NCBI GenBank assembly: GCA_963210315.1
Contig: OY723279.1
Coordinates: forward strand, 1,488,001-1,552,000
Reading direction: 5' to 3'
DNA length: 64,000 nucleotides
From: Rhynchopus euleeides
Taxonomy: Eukaryota; Euglenozoa; Diplonemea; Diplonemida; Diplonemidae
The notes beneath the pieces are model-generated. The model searched no databases, had not been told where the DNA came from, and worked only from the letters and a program-made list of their open reading frames with translations. Every line of letters begins with the position of its first letter. Positions within the stretch are counted from its first letter, which is position 1. The position numbers and the translations under genes were made by a program. Positions 10,351-22,100 of this stretch are shown here, in pieces.

Positions 10351-10958
10351 CTCACCCATAAGAGTGTTGTTGGTGGCGCCTGAACCAGCGTTGTTAAGCT
10401 TCTGATAGGGAGGGGGTACCTCAGGCGGATATGCGCAATACAAGAACAGCGCCTTCTGGCGAGTTTCAGCATATGTTGTTGTGCCCCGACCCGACCCGAC
10501 AACACTAACAAAAAGCGGATTTGATGCACCCCCACCCCCCCCCCCCCCCCCCCACCCCACCCCTTGCTGGGAAGCACAGGGGTGCCTTGAGCGGTGTGGC
10601 GAGATGGGGCCTGGGTTCCTTGATCTTTCCTTACCCTTTCCTGCGACCCTACTCATGCTATACTCCACTCGTAAAAGGGCCGTCGGAGCTGGAAGGCGAT
10701 CCTGCTCAGGTAAAGGTGTGGGCTGTGTGGCGACGCAACAACCCCCCCCCCCCCCCCCCAGCCCTGATGGATCCCCTTTTTGTTTGTTGCGTGTTGGCGC
10801 TTTCTGCACACAAAACCCTGAACCGATTGTCGCACCCCTGCGCCTGCCCCCACCACCACCCCACTATATCCACCAGGGCGGACACACCCACACACTACGC
10901 ACGCGAGTCAGCCCGTCAACCCGACCCATTCAGCAGATCAGAAGCTCTGTTTCTGTCG
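10351..10958. other. No gene seen; C-tract spacer and 5' flank of next gene
   Basis: Two C-tracts (10526-10555 region, 10742-10759) and a (CCA)-rich stretch near 10850-10860. No conserved frame upstream of ATG 10959. Confidence 0.45.
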
Positions 10959-11321
10959 ATGGGTTGTGGTGCTTCTGCAGTTGAGGATGCACCCACACCG
11001 CTGCAGTCGAGTGACGACATCGAAAGCATGCTGTACGACGTCACGAGCCTCATGATGATGAATCCTCAGACCCCACCGAAGAATTGTGCCCCAACATCGA
11101 TGGGCAGCATGTCGATATCTGCGACAGAGCTGAGCGCCCCGAGGTTCAAACCGAAGAAGTGCGGCACGCGCGTGATGGGGACCGGCCTGCCGTCGATCCA
11201 CGTGAGCCCGCCTTCCAGCTGCATTCTGGGTGTCAGCGTCTCACACCTCAGGAGCCTTTCGCTCGGCTCTGGCTCCAGCACCCCCCTCGAGAGCGAGGAC
11301 AGTTTCGAATCGTTGGGGTGA
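10959..11321 (+). CDS. Small acylation-signal protein (MGCGAS...)
   Basis: 120 residues from ATG 10959. The N-terminus MGCGASAVED fits the pattern for N-myristoylation on Gly2 with palmitoylation on Cys3, so the product is predicted to sit on the cytosolic face of membranes. The rest is Ser/Pro-rich with several SP sites and ends in a Ser/Glu-rich tail (SESLG-like). No domain recognised. The stop lies inside TTGGGGTGAGAGG, which also looks like a 5' splice site, so a downstream exon is possible; I found no convincing one. In the same direction as the b5 gene 690 bp upstream. Confidence 0.55.
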   Translation: MGCGASAVEDAPTPLQSSDDIESMLYDVTSLMMMNPQTPPKNCAPTSMGSMSISATELSAPRFKPKKCGTRVMGTGLPSIHVSPPSSCILGVSVSHLRSLSLGSGSSTPLESEDSFESLG

Positions 11322-13494
11322 GAGGGGCTGAGTCCCAAGGATTCAGAGAAACGCCCACACCCATTGTGCTTCCCAGCTCTCGCAGCCCATTCGACACATC
11401 TCCGATTTCGTGCGGTGGAACCGTGGCGGCACCTCCGCGTCTCTTCGGCAACCCGGCGCACTTTGTGTGTGTTCTCCCCCCTTCACCAGCCGAGATTCCG
11501 TTGCTTTTGGAAAAGTTGGGGGTTATCTGCGTTTCCCCCCCCCCCTCCAATGCATCGGAAGTTTTTGCTGCCGACGCTCTGTCTTTTCTTTTTCTGCCCC
11601 CCTTTCTGCCCCTTCATTCTCTTGATCTTGGCACTCCGGTTGAACAGTTTGCGGTGGGGGGAAGGGGGGGGGGGGGTGGCGCAGCGAATGTTTGAAATAA
11701 CTGAGTGCACAGATGCTAGACTCCTCATTATGATTCTTCCTTCACAGACCTGCCCATCCCCTCCCTCAAGGGGCCTTCGCTCTGTGCCAAACTGTGTCAG
11801 CTTGTCTCCTGTATTGTGAGGCGGATCACTTTTGCTGCACTTCTGAGCGAAGCCTCCACTCAGGTTGGCACAAAGTGGCCTCGACGACCCAAGGTAGTTT
11901 CGAGCGGTGGGATCCCTCGCTACCAGTCACAGCTTGTCAGCCGGTGAGGGGAAGTGGTCCGTCGCACACTTTTTCTCACTCAGTCACGTTTGCTGTGTTG
12001 GATGAGCGGACCTGCATCGTACAGAGCGTCCACGAAAGACGACGCACGAGAACTGATACGCTATCTCAGTCACACCTGGTAGCGGGGGCCATCGGTTTAT
12101 TCTGTTGTATTTTGTTTGTTCGGCGTAGCCCAACTGGAGAAATTTTTTCTGTGCCTTGGATGCTGGGATCTTGCGACCCCAGACACCAACATCACACAAC
12201 CTTCATCAGGGGGGGAGTGGTGGACACAAGAGAGTGGGTTCTGCGTTCCAAGCCGGAACAAAGAGGGTTGCCTGGATGTTCTTTTGTATTGTTTGTGTGT
12301 GCAACCTGCCCCTTTCCCCACCCCCGACTCCGCCCCACCCCCCCACACACACCGGGGATATTACTGTGCAGTTTCTGGGCGCCTTTGATACCTCTGACGT
12401 GCATCGCGGTGATCCCGCTGCTGCCCTCGCAAACTGGCACAGTTTCCAGTGGCGGGGCATTTCCCTCTGTGACATTGTGCGGTCAAAACTGTGAGACTTA
12501 TGTAAACCACTAACCGGTACTCATGTATGTGTCGAAGTCCACCGTGTGGGGTAGGGTCGGGTGTTCGTTGCTCCTCTTCTTTTGTAGATTCCACCCGGTT
12601 GCATTAGTTTCCTGTGGCGAACGTCCTTCCCGTGTGGGTGTCCGGTTGTGTCTCTGCGTGCCGCCACTCCCTTCCACCGCCACCGAAGCGGGCCCGCAGG
12701 AGCAGCTAGCTGTCCAGGGCGCCCGTTCTAGTAATCCCTGTTTGCGATGGAATAAATGGTTTGGCGTTCTTCTTCTTTGATGTCCCTATCAGTCTGAGTT
12801 CACTGAAAGCGAAATATGTTGTGATTGCGCACAAACGGTTGCCTGGCTTCTAGCGCATGTGTACAAGAAGCTGAACCCGTCTTTTTGAATTTTCGTATGA
12901 AAAGCGAAAGGCGGCATTTCCATGCCGTTCTCTACCTCTTCCTTCTCCCCATTCCCCGATGAAACTCACTGCGCCTTCTGCTGCATCTTGCGGCCCCCTC
13001 CACCGCCACTTCACCAGACGGTGGGAGTGGTGTGCACAAAGAGCGGGGCCTGGCACGTTCGAAGATGCTATCCTCATGATTGCTCATTGCTCTGTCTTTT
13101 TTCTTTGCGAACCCTACCTTGTTCATGCACACCAATGGCCCGGCCTCGAGCAGTCCGAGTCTCTCCCTTGAATGCTGGAGGCTTCTCTGCACGAGGATCT
13201 AACGGTTGCTTCATGTGCATCCCCTCTCCACAGCTCGGCACATTGTCACCCTTGTCTTTTTGGCGGCATGTAAGAAGGGAATTCGGCCTGAACTTCCTTG
13301 CACTGCAGCCTGCTCTGCTGCACGGCAGGGCGCGTGGCAATGCGACTCCATCAATCAGGTGAGGTGCACAGAGTTACGGTTTTTGGCGGTCACCCCTGCC
13401 GTTTTGTGCACAGAACTATACAATGGCCTGATCTGGATTGCTTTGTTGCTTCGTGTGTGAATCTTTTTGTCTCCCTGCACGACTCCAGCTATAT
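11322..13494. other. No gene seen
   Basis: Low-complexity C/G tracts and unique spacer. Contains the M-type MITE copy (11909-12090). Many short overlapping frames on both strands, none with recognisable motifs. Confidence 0.45.
11909..12090. mobile_element. M-type short MITE, copy 1 (with internal expansion)
   Basis: CCCTCGCTACCAGTCAC at the left and CCTGGTAGCGGGGGCC at the right are inverted; the interior has CACTTTTTCTCACTCAGTCA. About 80 bp longer than the copies at 26712-26804 and 46095-46203. Confidence 0.65.
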
Positions 13495-13669
13495 TTTTAC
13501 GCACACGACCTTCGCGCGGAAAGTGTCATTCAGCTCTGCCAAACGTGCTCTACACACCACCCCCTTCATCAGGCAAGTGGGTTTGTAAGTGTGTGTGGAA
13601 GTGTCAACGCATGAAACGAAGTATCATACAGTAGAGAAAGAGCGGCAGAGTTGAAGTGACACTTTTTTG
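13495..13669 (+). repeat. HC element copy 4
   Basis: TTTTTACGCACACGACCTTC start, proximal arm AAAGTGTCATTC, core GTGTGGAAGTGTCAACGC, distal arm GAAGTGACACTTTTTT with a terminal T-run. Close relative of copies 1 and 5. Confidence 0.85.
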
Positions 13670-14926
13670 CAAACTCGGAACTCGCCAGTTTCGAGCAGCC
13701 CTCTTTTTCACACACAACAAGAAGAAAGCTTGTCACAGTGAAAAAGATAGTTGGCAGCGCTTTGGGTGACAAACACAATCTACCTTGCCTTGTTGCTATG
13801 ACTGTGCGCACATTCACACCAACCTTCATTCTCATCAGGCAAAACACGTGGGAGCTTCCCGGGTTTGGCGCACAAACAACGCCTTATCTTTTTTGGAGTT
13901 GTGCCAACAACGCAGGAAACTTTGCTATGCAGATTGCGCAGGACACACCACACCCGCAGCAGGCGTGTGGGGTGTTCTCGCGATCGACGAATACCCGCTG
14001 GTTCTTCTCTCCCCTTTCTGATTTGCAGACACAAAGTTTTTGTCCTGCACGAGCCCAAGTTGTATGTCCCACTTGCCAAAGGGATGAAGCCATGTGGGGA
14101 TGTGTGCGTTGCGTGTAGCGCTAAAAAAAAGCGCTCGCGCACACACACACCCTCGAAGTTTCTTTCCAAGGATTTCAGCATACTGCTATCGCAACAACAC
14201 CCACCGAACCTTCTCAACCCCAATTTGGGATCGTCGCGAGGGAGGTCCTTGACGCAGCGCTCTCTCTACAGACTACCACCCTCTCCCCCCCCCTCTTATG
14301 CAGAGGCGCTACACACCCTGTCCCATTGTGCATTGACCTGCCTTGTACATCATATCTGGTGTAGTGGTGACTACAAAAAGGACATTGCGAGAAGGTGCTG
14401 GATGACTTGCTTTTCCAGTCACTCTCGACGATCAAACCCCCTCGTATGCAGACACACCGCACGCTGGCCGTGCACACATCACATGCCCAGCACGTTCATA
14501 CCCTCATACCCTCGGGCATGATCGGGGCGTGGGTGGTGGTGGGGGTTGGCAAGGGGTAGAGGACGTGCCCCTGCCGTACAGCACTGCATCGCGCACAGCA
14601 TTTGTGTGGCGAGCAGGTTGGGCCACACGACTCAGAGGATTGCTCTCCTGCTGCCCCAACACGCCACCGCACACAGAAATACCAAATTTACTATTCTTTA
14701 CGTTTGCTTCACTCACTCGCTACAGGGAAACATGAAGGGAAGAAGGAAACCTTGTTGTTTTGTTGACAGCTTCCACCTATATATTTTGTCTCGCTGGGAG
14801 AGGGGGGGGGGGGGGGAAACACGCTCACACACGAAACACCCACGACACCTCCAGATCAGGACAACCGCCGGTGGCACCCCACTAAACCAGAGAAGGGGGT
14901 CGGTCCCCCCACCCCCCCCCCCCCCT
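13670..14926. other. No gene seen; one paired repeat
   Basis: 14325-14437 (CATTGACCTGCCTTGTACAT, ATATCTGGTGTAGTG, ACTCTCGACGATCAAA) recurs at 18931-19015, so both are copies of an unnamed dispersed repeat. Otherwise unique-looking spacer ending in a C-tract that borders the CAC element. Confidence 0.5.
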
Positions 14927-14992
14927 TACACGGTGGGATCTTGTAAATTTTACATGTATAACTACAAGTATATACATGTATTATACATGTAT

Positions 14993-15340
14993 ACCGTATA
15001 CGTAAATATTATGGAACGTAAATATTATGGAACGGGCCCATTTTTGGCCGGTCCGTTCCATAATATTTACGTTCCATAATATTTACAGGGCCAGTTGGGG
15101 ACTCGGTGGTGAGGACGGCTTGCGTCAGGAATCGCGCGAAAAGTGCACGAGTAGGTCCCGTCAGGGACTCTGTATGCCGTCCGATCACCTGGTCCAAGTC
15201 CCCGAGTCGCAGAAAGCCCTGTAAATATTATGGAACGAAAAAAATCTGGAACGTCAACCCACCAGCGTTCCAAAATATTTACGTTCCATAATATTTACGT
15301 TCCATAATATTTACGTTCCAAAATATTTACGTATACGGTA
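14993..15340 (-). mobile_element. Inner element B, copy 1 (inverted relative to 2-4)
   Basis: Ends ACCGTATACGTAAATATTA and complement, several tandem GTAAATATTATGGAACG words on each side, and a GC-rich core of ~145 bp (AGGGCCAGTTGGGGACTCGG ... GCGACTCGGGGACTTGG-type, here in reverse) that is almost identical in all four copies. Confidence 0.85.
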
Positions 15341-15454
15341 ATACTTGCATGTCAACTATTATACATGTATAATACATGTATATGCCTGAAATATACATGT
15401 AAAATACATGTATATCAAGTAAAAATACAAGTATAATACTTGCATGTCAACTAT

Positions 15455-15803
15455 TACCGTATACGTAAATATTTTGGAACGTAAATATTATGGAACGTAA
15501 TTATTATGGAACGTAAATATTATGGAACGCTGGTGGGTTGGCGTTCCAGATTTTTTTCGTTCCATAATATTTACAGGGCTTTCTGCGACTCGGGGACTTG
15601 GACCAGGTGATCGGACGGCATACAGAGTCCCTGACGGGACCTACTCGTGCACTTTTCGTGCGATTCCTGAGGCAAACCATCCTCACCACCGAGTCCCCAA
15701 CTGGCCCTGTAAATATTTTGGAACGTAAATATTATGGAACGGACCGGGCAAAAATGGGCCCGTTCCATAATATTTACGTTCCATAATATTTACGTATACG
15801 GTA
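15455..15803 (+). mobile_element. Inner element B, copy 2
   Basis: TACCGTATACG ... CGTATACGGTA ends; core from CTTTCTGCGACTCGGGGACT to GAGTCCCCAACTGGCCC. Abuts copy 3 directly. Confidence 0.85.
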
Positions 15804-16152
15804 TACCGTATACGTAAATATTTTGGAACGTAAATATTATGGAACGTAAATATTATGGAACGTAAATATTTTGGAACGCTGGTGGGTTGGCGTTCCAGAT
15901 TTTTTTCGTTCCATAATATTTACAGGGCTTTCTGCGACTCGGGGACTTGGACCAGGTGATCGGACGGCATACAGAGTCCCTGACGGGACCTACTCGTGCA
16001 CTTTTCGCGCGATTCCTGACGCAAGCCGTCCTCACCACCGAGTCCCCAACTGGCCCTGTAAATATTATGGAACGTAAATATTATGGAACGGACCGGCCAA
16101 AAATGGGCCCGTTCCATAATATTTACGTTCCATAATATTTACGTATACGGTA
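15804..16152 (+). mobile_element. Inner element B, copy 3
   Basis: Same ends and core as copy 2 in the same orientation, joined head to tail with it at GGTA-TACC; only a few base differences. Confidence 0.85.
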
Positions 16153-16543
16153 CTTGTATTTTTACTTGATATACATGTATTTTACATGTATATTTCAGGC
16201 ATTTACATGTATTTTACATGTATAATACTTGCATGACAAGTAAAATACTTGCATGCAAGTAAAATACATGTATTTTACTTGCATGCAAGTATTTTACTTG
16301 TCATGCAAGTATTTTACATGTATAATACTTGCATGACAAGTATTATACATGTAAAATACATGTAAATGCCTGAAATATACATGTAAAATACATGTATATC
16401 AAGTAAAAATACATGTATAATAGTTGACATGCAAGTATTATACTTGTATTTTTACTTGATATACATGTATTTTACATGTATATTTCAGGCATATACATGT
16501 ATTATACATGTATAATAGTTGACATGCAAGTATTATACATGTA

Positions 16544-17349
16544 TACCGTAAACGGAAAAAGGGTGGACCGTAAAAATGTTCCAAGTTCCCAAAAAAAGGC
16601 CAAACGTTCCATCTTTTTTACGGTCCACCATTTATTGGGACTGAATATGGAAAAGACAATGCGTTTTTCGCCCGCGGGCTGGTGGGTTGCGGGGCGCGGA
16701 CTGCGGCCTCCACGCCGCAGACACCCACACGTAGGCCTCCCGACCTCCCAGCTTTGGACCCTCCCTCCACCACCGCAACCAACACCAGCAAGAGAAGCAA
16801 GTCCTCCCTGCGTGTGGAAAAGGCACGATCTCACCTCGAGACTCACCCACCACCACACCTCGAGAAGTGTAGTACCATGCAAGGAGCATTCCGGTAGAAG
16901 TAAAAGTAGAACCTGCTGCACGAGCCCACAAAAGCAGCCACAGTACGGCAGGGCGCGCAGACAGAAGCTGAGACCACCGGGCTCCCTCCAGATGTAAATT
17001 CGTGAATCAGTGCCCGAAAAATTCAGGGAAATCGTACTCCTTTAGTGTAGTACACCCTGCAGTAACTGTGGGAGAACAGTTCCCGGACGATGGTGAGTGC
17101 ACACTCTGTGCTGAGGCCCTGTGGTGTTAATCCTGCAGCTTCAGCCGTACGATTTCCTTGGTTCCTTCGCGACTTCGTCGCGAAGGAACTCGTAAAAAAA
17201 ACCGCCAAGTCCACGATCCCAACCGTAAAATAGGTGGACCGTAAAAATGTTCCAAGTTCCGGAAAAATCCCATTTGTTCCATCTTTTTTACGGTCCACCT
17301 ATAGTACGGTTCACCTTTATTACGGTCCACAATATTTCCGTTTACGGTA
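16544..17349 (+). mobile_element. Inner element C, copy 1 (806 bp)
   Basis: Ends TACCGTAAACGGAAA and TTTCCGTTTACGGTA. Next to each end is a small hairpin unit (GTGGACCGTAAAAATGTTCC ... ACGGTCCACC). The GC-rich centre (about 16665-16990) contrasts with the AT-rich arms and may be captured host DNA, but no protein is recognisable. An SG repeat copy lies at 17028-17200. Confidence 0.8.
17028..17200. repeat. SG repeat copy inside inner element C
   Basis: AATCGTACTCCTTTAGTGTA, AACTGTGGGAGAACAGTTCC, GAGGCCCTGTG and the hairpin TTCCTTCGCGACTTCG are shared with 2340-2572. Confidence 0.7.
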
Positions 17350-17403
17350 ATACATGTATTATACTTGTAGTTATACATGTAAAATTTACAAGATCCCACC
17401 GTG

Positions 17404-18742
17404 TAGGGGGGGTCATAAGCCCGTACAAAACCACATTTTTCAACATACCATCAGAACCGCCCTAATACCTGATCTGACCCGAAAATCCGACCCATACCCC
17501 CCCGGAAACCGTCTGGAGCCCACTTGTGACACCTGATGCGCACTTTTGTGATGATTTTTTGGGGTCCTAAAAAATGTACCTCAGTTTCGTACCTTGCCTT
17601 TGTACCTGAACCACTCCCGACCGCAGTATTTCGTTCTTTGCAAGGAAAGGGTATCACTACGCTCACCCAGCACGCCGAGCAACACATGCCGTGTGCCTAG
17701 GGCCTCGCAGAGGTGTCAGATGCTGCTGCAGAGGGGTACCTTGCTCGAAAGACGCTCGCCAAACGGGAGATGTGCGGGGTCCCGGCAGAGAGCGTTGTGG
17801 CAGACCTGCGTCAGAAGAAAACGGCACACGACATCCGTGAGGCGACATTATTTCGGGCGCTCCGTCGGGCTGGGTACATAGGAGAGCGAGTGGGACGTGG
17901 TGACGACAGATATATGCAGTGGTGCATCAACTGCACGCACGTGCGAAAAGCGGCGTTCCTTGCTGGCCAAGAAAGATGTCACCTGCACTCCTACTCCTCC
18001 CACTCCTCCTGCTCCTACCCCTACACCAACTGATGTGGGCAGTGAGAGTGATGGCAGCTCCAGAGCAGCAGATGATCTAGGAAGCGATGAGCGGGTCAGC
18101 CGGGCAGACTACCCCAGTCCGTACCGGAAGTACGAAGCGTTGCGGGCCCGCCACCACCGCCTCCAGGAGAGGACCCGAGGATTAAGAGTAGGGTTGTACA
18201 ACGCCAGGGGAGAGTATTCCCCTGGCGTTGAGACATCCCTGACGATCTTGCGGTCGCACTGTGGGGGTTGAGTCGGCAGGCAGATGCCTATCCAATGACT
18301 TTGTTGAGTCCTCACATGGTACACTCTCATACGTGCTGTTGAGACTGCGTGGTGTACTACACCCAGAAGGTGGCTGAACTCATTCAGCTGGCGCAACAAC
18401 ACAACATTCCCACCAATCAGGTACAAGAAAGACCTTGCCGAGGCACTGGGGAGGCAACATCGTGCCACCTGAGCCGGAACCACCGCAGAAAAGGCAAAGA
18501 ACGAAATATTGCGGTCGGGAGTGGTTCAGGTACAAAGGCAAGGTACGAAACTGAGGTACATTTTTTAGGACCCCAAAAAATCATCACAAAAGTGCGCATC
18601 AGGTGTCACAAGTGGGCTCCAGACGGTTTCCGGGGGGGTATGGGTCGGATTTTCGGGTCAGATCAGGTATTAGGGCGGTTCTGATGGTATGTTGAAATTT
18701 TTGGTATTTGTACGTTTTTAGGGGGGCTTATGACCCCCCCTA
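17404..18742. mobile_element. Foldback element H with ~240-bp arms
   Basis: Left arm starts TA-GGGGGGGTCATAAGCC and right arm ends GGCTTATGACCCCCCC-TA. The arms (17404-17641 and 18498-18742) are near-perfect complements, including AATGTACCTCAGTTTCGTACC. The ~860-bp centre has broken frames; one plus-strand piece (17713-18033) contains a plausible helix-turn-helix-like stretch (HDIREATLFRALRRAGYI) but is not identifiable. TA at both ends suggests TA target duplication as in Tc1/mariner-like elements. Confidence 0.8.
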
Positions 18743-19130
18743 CCCCCCCCCCCCCTCCGCCTCCGAAACCCAAATCCAACCCCCCCCCCCCCCCCTTGGC
18801 TTGGATGCACCGCCCGCACCAAGCGTGAACAAAAGGGCGAGGGTCGGGTTTACAACTGCGGCGCCCCTTGTTTTCAGTCTTTCCCCCCCGAACCCCTGCC
18901 CCGCGCACCACCACCCCCTCCCCCCCTCCCGTTGTGCATTGATCTGCCTTGTACAACATATCTGGTGTAGTGCTGGGAGACTTGCTTTTTTGCCTTCCAC
19001 TCTCGACAATCAAAAAAAATTCACCCCCCCCCCCCCCCCCCACAACCTGCATCACGAGTGAAGGGTGATTCTTGTGGAGCCTTCGGCTTCCATTTCACTC
19101 CCCCCGCCTCCCCACTCCCACCCCCAACAT
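18743..19130. promoter_or_regulatory. 5' flank of cyclase gene
   Basis: Holds C-tracts (18742-18754, 18780-18796, 19023-19041), the repeat shared with 14325-14437, and a dispersed word block CACAACCTGCATCACGAGTG ... CCTTCGGCTTC at 19041-19105 also found at 26650-26708 and 36100-36170. The pyrimidine-rich stretch just before ATG 19131 could serve as a splice-acceptor tract. No promoter motif is recognisable. Confidence 0.35.
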
Positions 19131-22100
19131 ATGATGCGTAGCACGTCGGTAGCGCAGGTTGCTGCCGAGGCGCCGGCGGCTCATAGGGTGATCCATGTCC
19201 CCATCATTGCTGTTATAGTCTGTGCGATGCTTGTCAGCACATCCTCCTCCATCGCCGGTGGGCTCCTCATCTACTTCCAAGGCCTGAAGTCTTTGGAGGA
19301 GGCTGTTGAGCAGACGAGCAAAAGCGAGGTAACGAGTCTCGCTGCAAGGCTCGATTCGGTCGACGGGATGGTTCTGGCATGCCTGGGGCAGCTGAAGCAG
19401 TTTTTCTATTCGCAGAAGCAGATCAACGGCACCGACACCGAGGAGTGGGTGGATCGGATGAACGCCCTCTTCTTCGCGCAGGTCAACGCATCCAGCTCGC
19501 TCTACTTCGCTGCGCTGATGCTGCATCCTTACAGCCCACGGCACAACGCAACATTTGTCTACGCCACGGTTTGGTCCGACCTCTCAAGGGATGGCAGCCG
19601 CAACATGCTTGTCGCCGACGCCGGCCCCCACTTCCTCCCAAACAACGTCGGGGGGAACATGATGGTCCGTGCCTTCGCGATGAACCGCACCACCGGAAAC
19701 CGCGGCAAGTTTCTCTACAACTGGACCTCAAAAATAAGGGGGTACGAGGACGACGGGGTGACCTACACCATCGACCCCGCCAGCGACACCATCGCGGATG
19801 GCCCGGGGCTGCGGTACGGCTTCACGCGGGGGAGGCTTGTCGCAGACGCTCATGCTGAGGCGAAGCGTGGCCCGCGTCTCTGGCATACCCCACCGGATTT
19901 CCTCTATAGCTACCACAGCCTCGACGCGGTGTACCACCCCCCGGATCCCCCGCACCCATGGCATGCGCAGCGCGCAGTCCGGATATCCGTTGGGTACCTC
20001 TCGAAGGCATTCCAGGATGTGATGGAGTCGCACCAGAGGGTCGGGGGTACCGAAATACTCCTCGTATCGCGCAGCAGCGCCCCCTCTGAGGACGGGCGTG
20101 TCCTGGCCACGACCCGCCAGGGGTACTCCCCGGTCCCCCCGGAGTGCCGAGGGAGGCGCATCCAGGGGGAGGACGCGGAGTATCTGGGATGCTTTGCTAA
20201 CATCACATTCCACTTCCCGGAGGTGGTGCAGGATGCGTATCGGGTGTTGGGCAACACACCTTACGGGGCCTTTGTCAGATCAGACGTGGGGGGGACAGAC
20301 CACTTCCTCCGCAGGGAGCACGTCGCGGGATCCCGCGAGCTTATCTGGATCTGCCCCGCCTCCGATGTCGACGGGGATGTCCGAGAATCCCTATGGGTTC
20401 TCATCGCATTCTCCCTCCTCGTCCTGCTGTTCGACACGCTCGTCTCCCTCGGGGAGCTCTTTTTCATCGCGCTGCCCCTCCGCCGCCTCGCCTCGTCGAT
20501 CAACTCCATCGGGCGTCTCCAAACCGACTCCGCGATGGGGTATATCAAATCCTATCAAGCCCGAACCCTCATGGTGAAGGAGATCAGCACGCTGATGGCG
20601 GGGATGACCGATACAATCCTCCAGCTTCATGAATACCGCACGTTTCTCCCGCAGTCCATCCTTGCTGGGGGTGGCAGCAGCAGCGGTGCCTCGGAGAGGC
20701 GCACCGCGTCGGTCGCCACGCTGCTGCAGCGCGACGCGCCCTGCGGGGATGAGGTAGCGGTTGTCTTCACCGACATCCGTGGGTCCACCAAGCTATGGGA
20801 GGCCTGCCACTCCGCAATGAGCGACAGCCTGAAGCTGCACAACGCGGTTGTCAGAGAGTGCATCGCGCGGCACGACGGGTACGAGGTTAAAACAATCGGG
20901 GATGCTTTCATGGTTGCCTTCGACACGCCGGATGACGCCGTGATGTTCTCTCTCAACCTCCAGGAGCGCCTGGCCGAAGCCGACTGGCCGAATGACCTCC
21001 TCAATGAACCCCTCTGCACCCGCGATCCGAAGGGCGACTGGGCTGGCCTCCGCATCCGGGTGGGGGTTGCCGCAGGCCCCGTCGAGCTCCAGTTCGACGA
21101 GGTGACAGGTAGGTTTGACTACTTCGGACCCACGGTGAACCGAGCGGCGCGCATGGAAGGGATGAGTCGAGGCGGGACGCTGGGTTTGGAGACAGGCCTC
21201 CTCGACGCGCTATCCCCAGCGACGTGTCGTGCGGGCATCGTCATTCCAATCGGGCAGCAGAGCCTGAAGGGCATCGCCCAACCTGTCAACGCGGCTCTCC
21301 TCGTTCCGGCGTCACTCTCGCGGCGCGCCTCCTGCATCCAAGGGGAGCTCCGTCAGGAGGACCGGGACAAGACGCTCGACGCTCCTTGCCGATCCCCGAC
21401 ACCGTCCCTCTCGACGAGCATGCACGGCAGAGGCGGGCTGGGCTTGCAGATCCATTCGATGACCCCGGCGCTGATGGCGACGGTGGGGCAGCTGACGCAG
21501 CTGCTCGACCTGACCCACACCTCCGATGGCTATCAGCCAAACTACCTCGTCACCGCAGCCATGTCGGCGCTGGAGCGTACGGAGGGGTCCATCCTCACAG
21601 TCACGGGGTGTGCCGTGGAGGTGGGGTGGAATGTCGGACCGCGCGCCTGCGCTTCCCACATCGAATCTGCCTTCCGTTTTGCCGGGTGGATCAACAGGTC
21701 GCTCGGGGATGACGTGCGGTGTGGGCTCAGCACGGGGCCCATGCGGACCGGATCTGTCGGGTCGCAGGGGCAGAGGTTTGTCGCCGCGATCGGCGGCAGC
21801 GCTCTGCACGCAGCGCTCACCCTCTACCACTCGGAGGATCTGGGCGTGCGGTTCATCTACACGTCTGACGCGGGGCAGACCCTCACCGACCTCTGCAACC
21901 GGGGATTTGTCCGCCCCATCGGGACGCGGGTTATCGCCTCTTCCAAGCTCCTCATCCACCAAGTCAACACGGTGCGGGTCCTGCAGTGGTGCGACGACAA
22001 GCTGGTGCCGCTGCTGGCGAAATGCGAGGCCTTCGACAACGGCGTGGAGCCGCAGGAGGACGGGTGGGGCCCGGCGTACTGCGAGGCGTTCCATGCGTGC

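Larger units (their letters stand above)
14929..17403. mobile_element. CAC-type nested foldback element, copy 1 (2475 bp)
   Basis: Terminal inverted repeats CACGGTGGGATCTTGTAAAT and its complement ending CCACCGTG, extended by about 50 bp of TACATGTAT-type sequence. Flanked by TA on both sides (14927-14928, 17404-17405), consistent with a 2-bp target duplication. The CAC ends plus short duplication recall CACTA/EnSpm elements, but there is no transposase. Subterminal DNA is an array of self-complementary words (ATACATGTAT, ACTTGCATGCAAGT). It carries three copies of inner element B and one of inner element C. Inserted at the TA edge of foldback element H. Confidence 0.85.

Noticed and set aside
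14929-17403. Spliced-leader or CRISPR-like array, because of repeated AT-rich palindromes
   Set aside because: Repeats are irregular in spacing, lack unique spacers and are arms of a transposon with defined ends and 2-bp duplications.
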